Positions 62,815 to 64,000 of a stretch of 64,000 bases of DNA are shown in pieces (the stretch's first letter is position 1; each line of letters opens with the position of its first letter). The notes beneath the pieces are model-generated. The model was not told where the DNA came from and did not search any database. It saw only the letters and a list, made by a program, of their open reading frames with translations. The position numbers were made by a program, and so were the translations under genes. The stretch spans positions 27,683 to 91,682 of the forward strand of contig NZ_PUEC01000014.1 in NCBI RefSeq assembly GCF_003024805.1, read 5' to 3'. The DNA is from Duncaniella muris. GTDB taxonomy: Bacteria; Bacteroidota; Bacteroidia; Bacteroidales; Muribaculaceae.

Positions 62815-63555
62815 TTATCTGAGAACAGAGGCGGAAACAAGGTCTGACAGATCGTCATCGAATATTTTCGGGCGTAGGGCGAGATCGAATTCGGCGGTCT
62901 TCATTCCTGAAAACGAATTCCAGCGGAGTTTGATCTTGACAGGCTTATCGCTTGTGGCCGACAGGCTGTTGAGGTTGAACGCGATAAGAGCATCGCCGAA
63001 ATAGCCTTTGGTGTCGCCTTTGGCATCATGCCGGAGCTCGACTTCAAACGGATCGTCGGGATTTGAACCGGTGAGCAGGTTGAGATGGTGTGGAGTGTGT
63101 CCGGGGCCCCAGATTGTGCGGACACGCAGGGTCAGATAGCCGTCTTCAGCCACAGTCACCCAGTCCTTAACTATCTCGATAGGGTCATTCCCATAAGTCT
63201 CATCGTTCTTGTCGCCGAGGTCTATGGCGGGCAGCTTGGTACGGATGCTGTCGATGCGGTTGACTGTGACGCCGGTTCCGCCATGAAATGATTTGTCGGG
63301 GGTGTAGCAGACAAGTGCGCGGACTTCCTTATTGCCGAAAGGCGACTTATCCATGTTCGATGGAACGAGGGTGGTCTTGTCGTCAAGCACCATTGTAAAT
63401 CCTCCGTTTACAGTCGGGCAGACTGTCACGAGGGCTTTGGGGCTCGACGGGCAGATAACGTAGCTGTTGTTGTCATCATCATCAAGACACGACTGCATCA
63501 TAGGCGCTGAGGCCAGAAGCAGGGCGAGGGGCAGCAGATGTTTTGCTTTCTTCAT
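62815..63555 (-). CDS. NigD-like lipoprotein
   Basis: The 246-aa protein has a lipoprotein signal with Cys 23 (MMQSC), followed by LDDDDNNS; such an acidic run after the Cys is a surface-export signal in Bacteroidota. The NigD-like fold is marked by VCPTVNGGFTMVLDDKTTL, EVRALVCYTPDKSFHGG, DWVTVAEDGYLTLRVRTIWG and HLNLLTGSNPDDPFEVELRHD. In Bacteroides, NigD1 changes outer-membrane vesicle output when its sigma factor is released. Here it lies directly upstream of the sigma and barrel genes, on the same strand with a 97-base gap. Confidence 0.87.
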   Translation of the reverse strand: MKKAKHLLPLALLLASAPMMQSCLDDDDNNSYVICPSSPKALVTVCPTVNGGFTMVLDDKTTLVPSNMDKSPFGNKEVRALVCYTPDKSFHGGTGVTVNRIDSIRTKLPAIDLGDKNDETYGNDPIEIVKDWVTVAEDGYLTLRVRTIWGPGHTPHHLNLLTGSNPDDPFEVELRHDAKGDTKGYFGDALIAFNLNSLSATSDKPVKIKLRWNSFSGMKTAEFDLALRPKIFDDDLSDLVSASVLR

Positions 63556-64000
63556 AATTTATATTGATTGGTTTGTTGGTATTGTCTATATCTATAAATC
63601 CGCTTTCTGCTGAATCTTGCATACGCGGAATGATATTTTTCGAAAAAATCACTGAATCTTGTGTATCTTTGTGCTCAAATAGAACTTGCAATGGATATTA
63701 AGAGGGTGTTTCATAACAAGAGTTAAAATCTGAGTGGTGTATCTTTTAGATAAATTGTTGCAGGGGAGGAAGAAGCATAGCGAGCTATGCGACTGACGAG
63801 CTTCAACAATTTAGCAAAAGAGACACCAAGGCTCAGGGAACTTAAAATTTTTCACAAATGGAATATTCTATTTAGAGCTTGTTTAAAAACAAATGTGAAT
63901 AATAAATAAGCATCAGTCAATATTTCAGGCATTTATGCTTTGGTGATTGTTTAAATAAATGAATAACCAGAAACAAAACCAAAGAATTATGTATCTGACA
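63556..64000. other. Region to the right edge
   Basis: This stretch holds the 107-base imperfect inverted repeat at 63730-63836. An ATG at 63989 (MYL...) close to the edge, after an A-rich leader, might start a plus-strand gene. No other gene is visible. Confidence 0.4.
63730..63836. repeat. Imperfect inverted repeat with central palindrome
   Basis: The left arm (63730-63760, CTGAG ... TAAATTGTTG) pairs with the right arm (63804-63836, CAACAATTTA ... CTCAG) over about 27 of 31 positions with small bulges. In the middle GCATAGC-GA-GCTATGC (63775-63790) makes its own hairpin. It may be a miniature mobile element or a structured RNA. Confidence 0.5.

Overview
The window reads as chromosomal DNA of a Bacteroidota member, most likely a gut Bacteroidales of the Muribaculaceae type (family placement is inference). 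Supporting signs: SusC/SusD pairs, NigD-like and SusE-like lipoproteins, a PorT-type barrel protein, the Bacteroidota-restricted DUF3822 and DUF4494 families, an animal/fungal-type (GT3) glycogen synthase, and repeated promoters of the Bacteroidota form (-7 TAnnTTTG with TTG/TTTG about 19-20 bp upstream). Coding density is high and base composition is fairly even, except for an AT-rich island at about 57.4-60.7 kb.

Layout. 0-3 kb: end of fabH, era, a cysteine desulfidase-like gene. 3.2-7.6 kb (minus): glycogen phosphorylase and GT3 glycogen synthase. 7.6-17.9 kb: a polysaccharide-utilisation region with a secreted hydrolase, a GH28 pectinase, a GH51 arabinofuranosidase gutted by an internal deletion, and a SusE-like/SusD/SusC operon with a long leader. 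17.9-25.6 kb: housekeeping genes (YgjP-like peptidase, nadK, an ACT-only remnant of a CBS-ACT protein, pdxJ, an ExbB/ExbD/TonB set, rsmD, DUF3822, DUF805, DUF4494). 25.6-31 kb: a YggS-type PLP protein, a three-gene nonulosonate (sialic/legionaminic acid type) nucleotide-sugar cassette, obg and yraN. 31.2-38.4 kb (minus): a complete histidine-utilisation operon (ftcD-hutU-hutH-hutI) preceded by an Lrp/AsnC regulator. 39-52 kb (plus): yqeY, serS, rbfA, a LolC/E-like permease, mannose-1-P guanylyltransferase, a RelA/SpoT homologue, carA, carB and eno. 52-57.4 kb: bcp, a GT2 glycosyltransferase and sufC-sufD-sufS with no sufB next to sufC. 57.4-60.9 kb: an AT-rich island with a Pho-box-like promoter that has no gene, then a probable type II restriction-modification pair. 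60.9-63.6 kb: an ECF sigma factor, a protein built to span both membranes (anti-sigma segment, TM helix, disordered linker, outer-membrane barrel), and a NigD-like lipoprotein.

The last locus is the most interesting. It matches the Dma/Das/NigD arrangement described in Bacteroides thetaiotaomicron as a regulator of outer-membrane vesicle formation, and here all three genes lie side by side. Other points worth attention are the orphan Pho-box promoter, the susC promoter whose spacer holds G8 and T7 tracts, a 62-bp promoter segment present twice around a truncated signal-peptide ORF, the missing sufB, and the nonulosonate cassette without a synthase. I saw no rRNA, tRNA, CRISPR array or insertion-sequence transposase.
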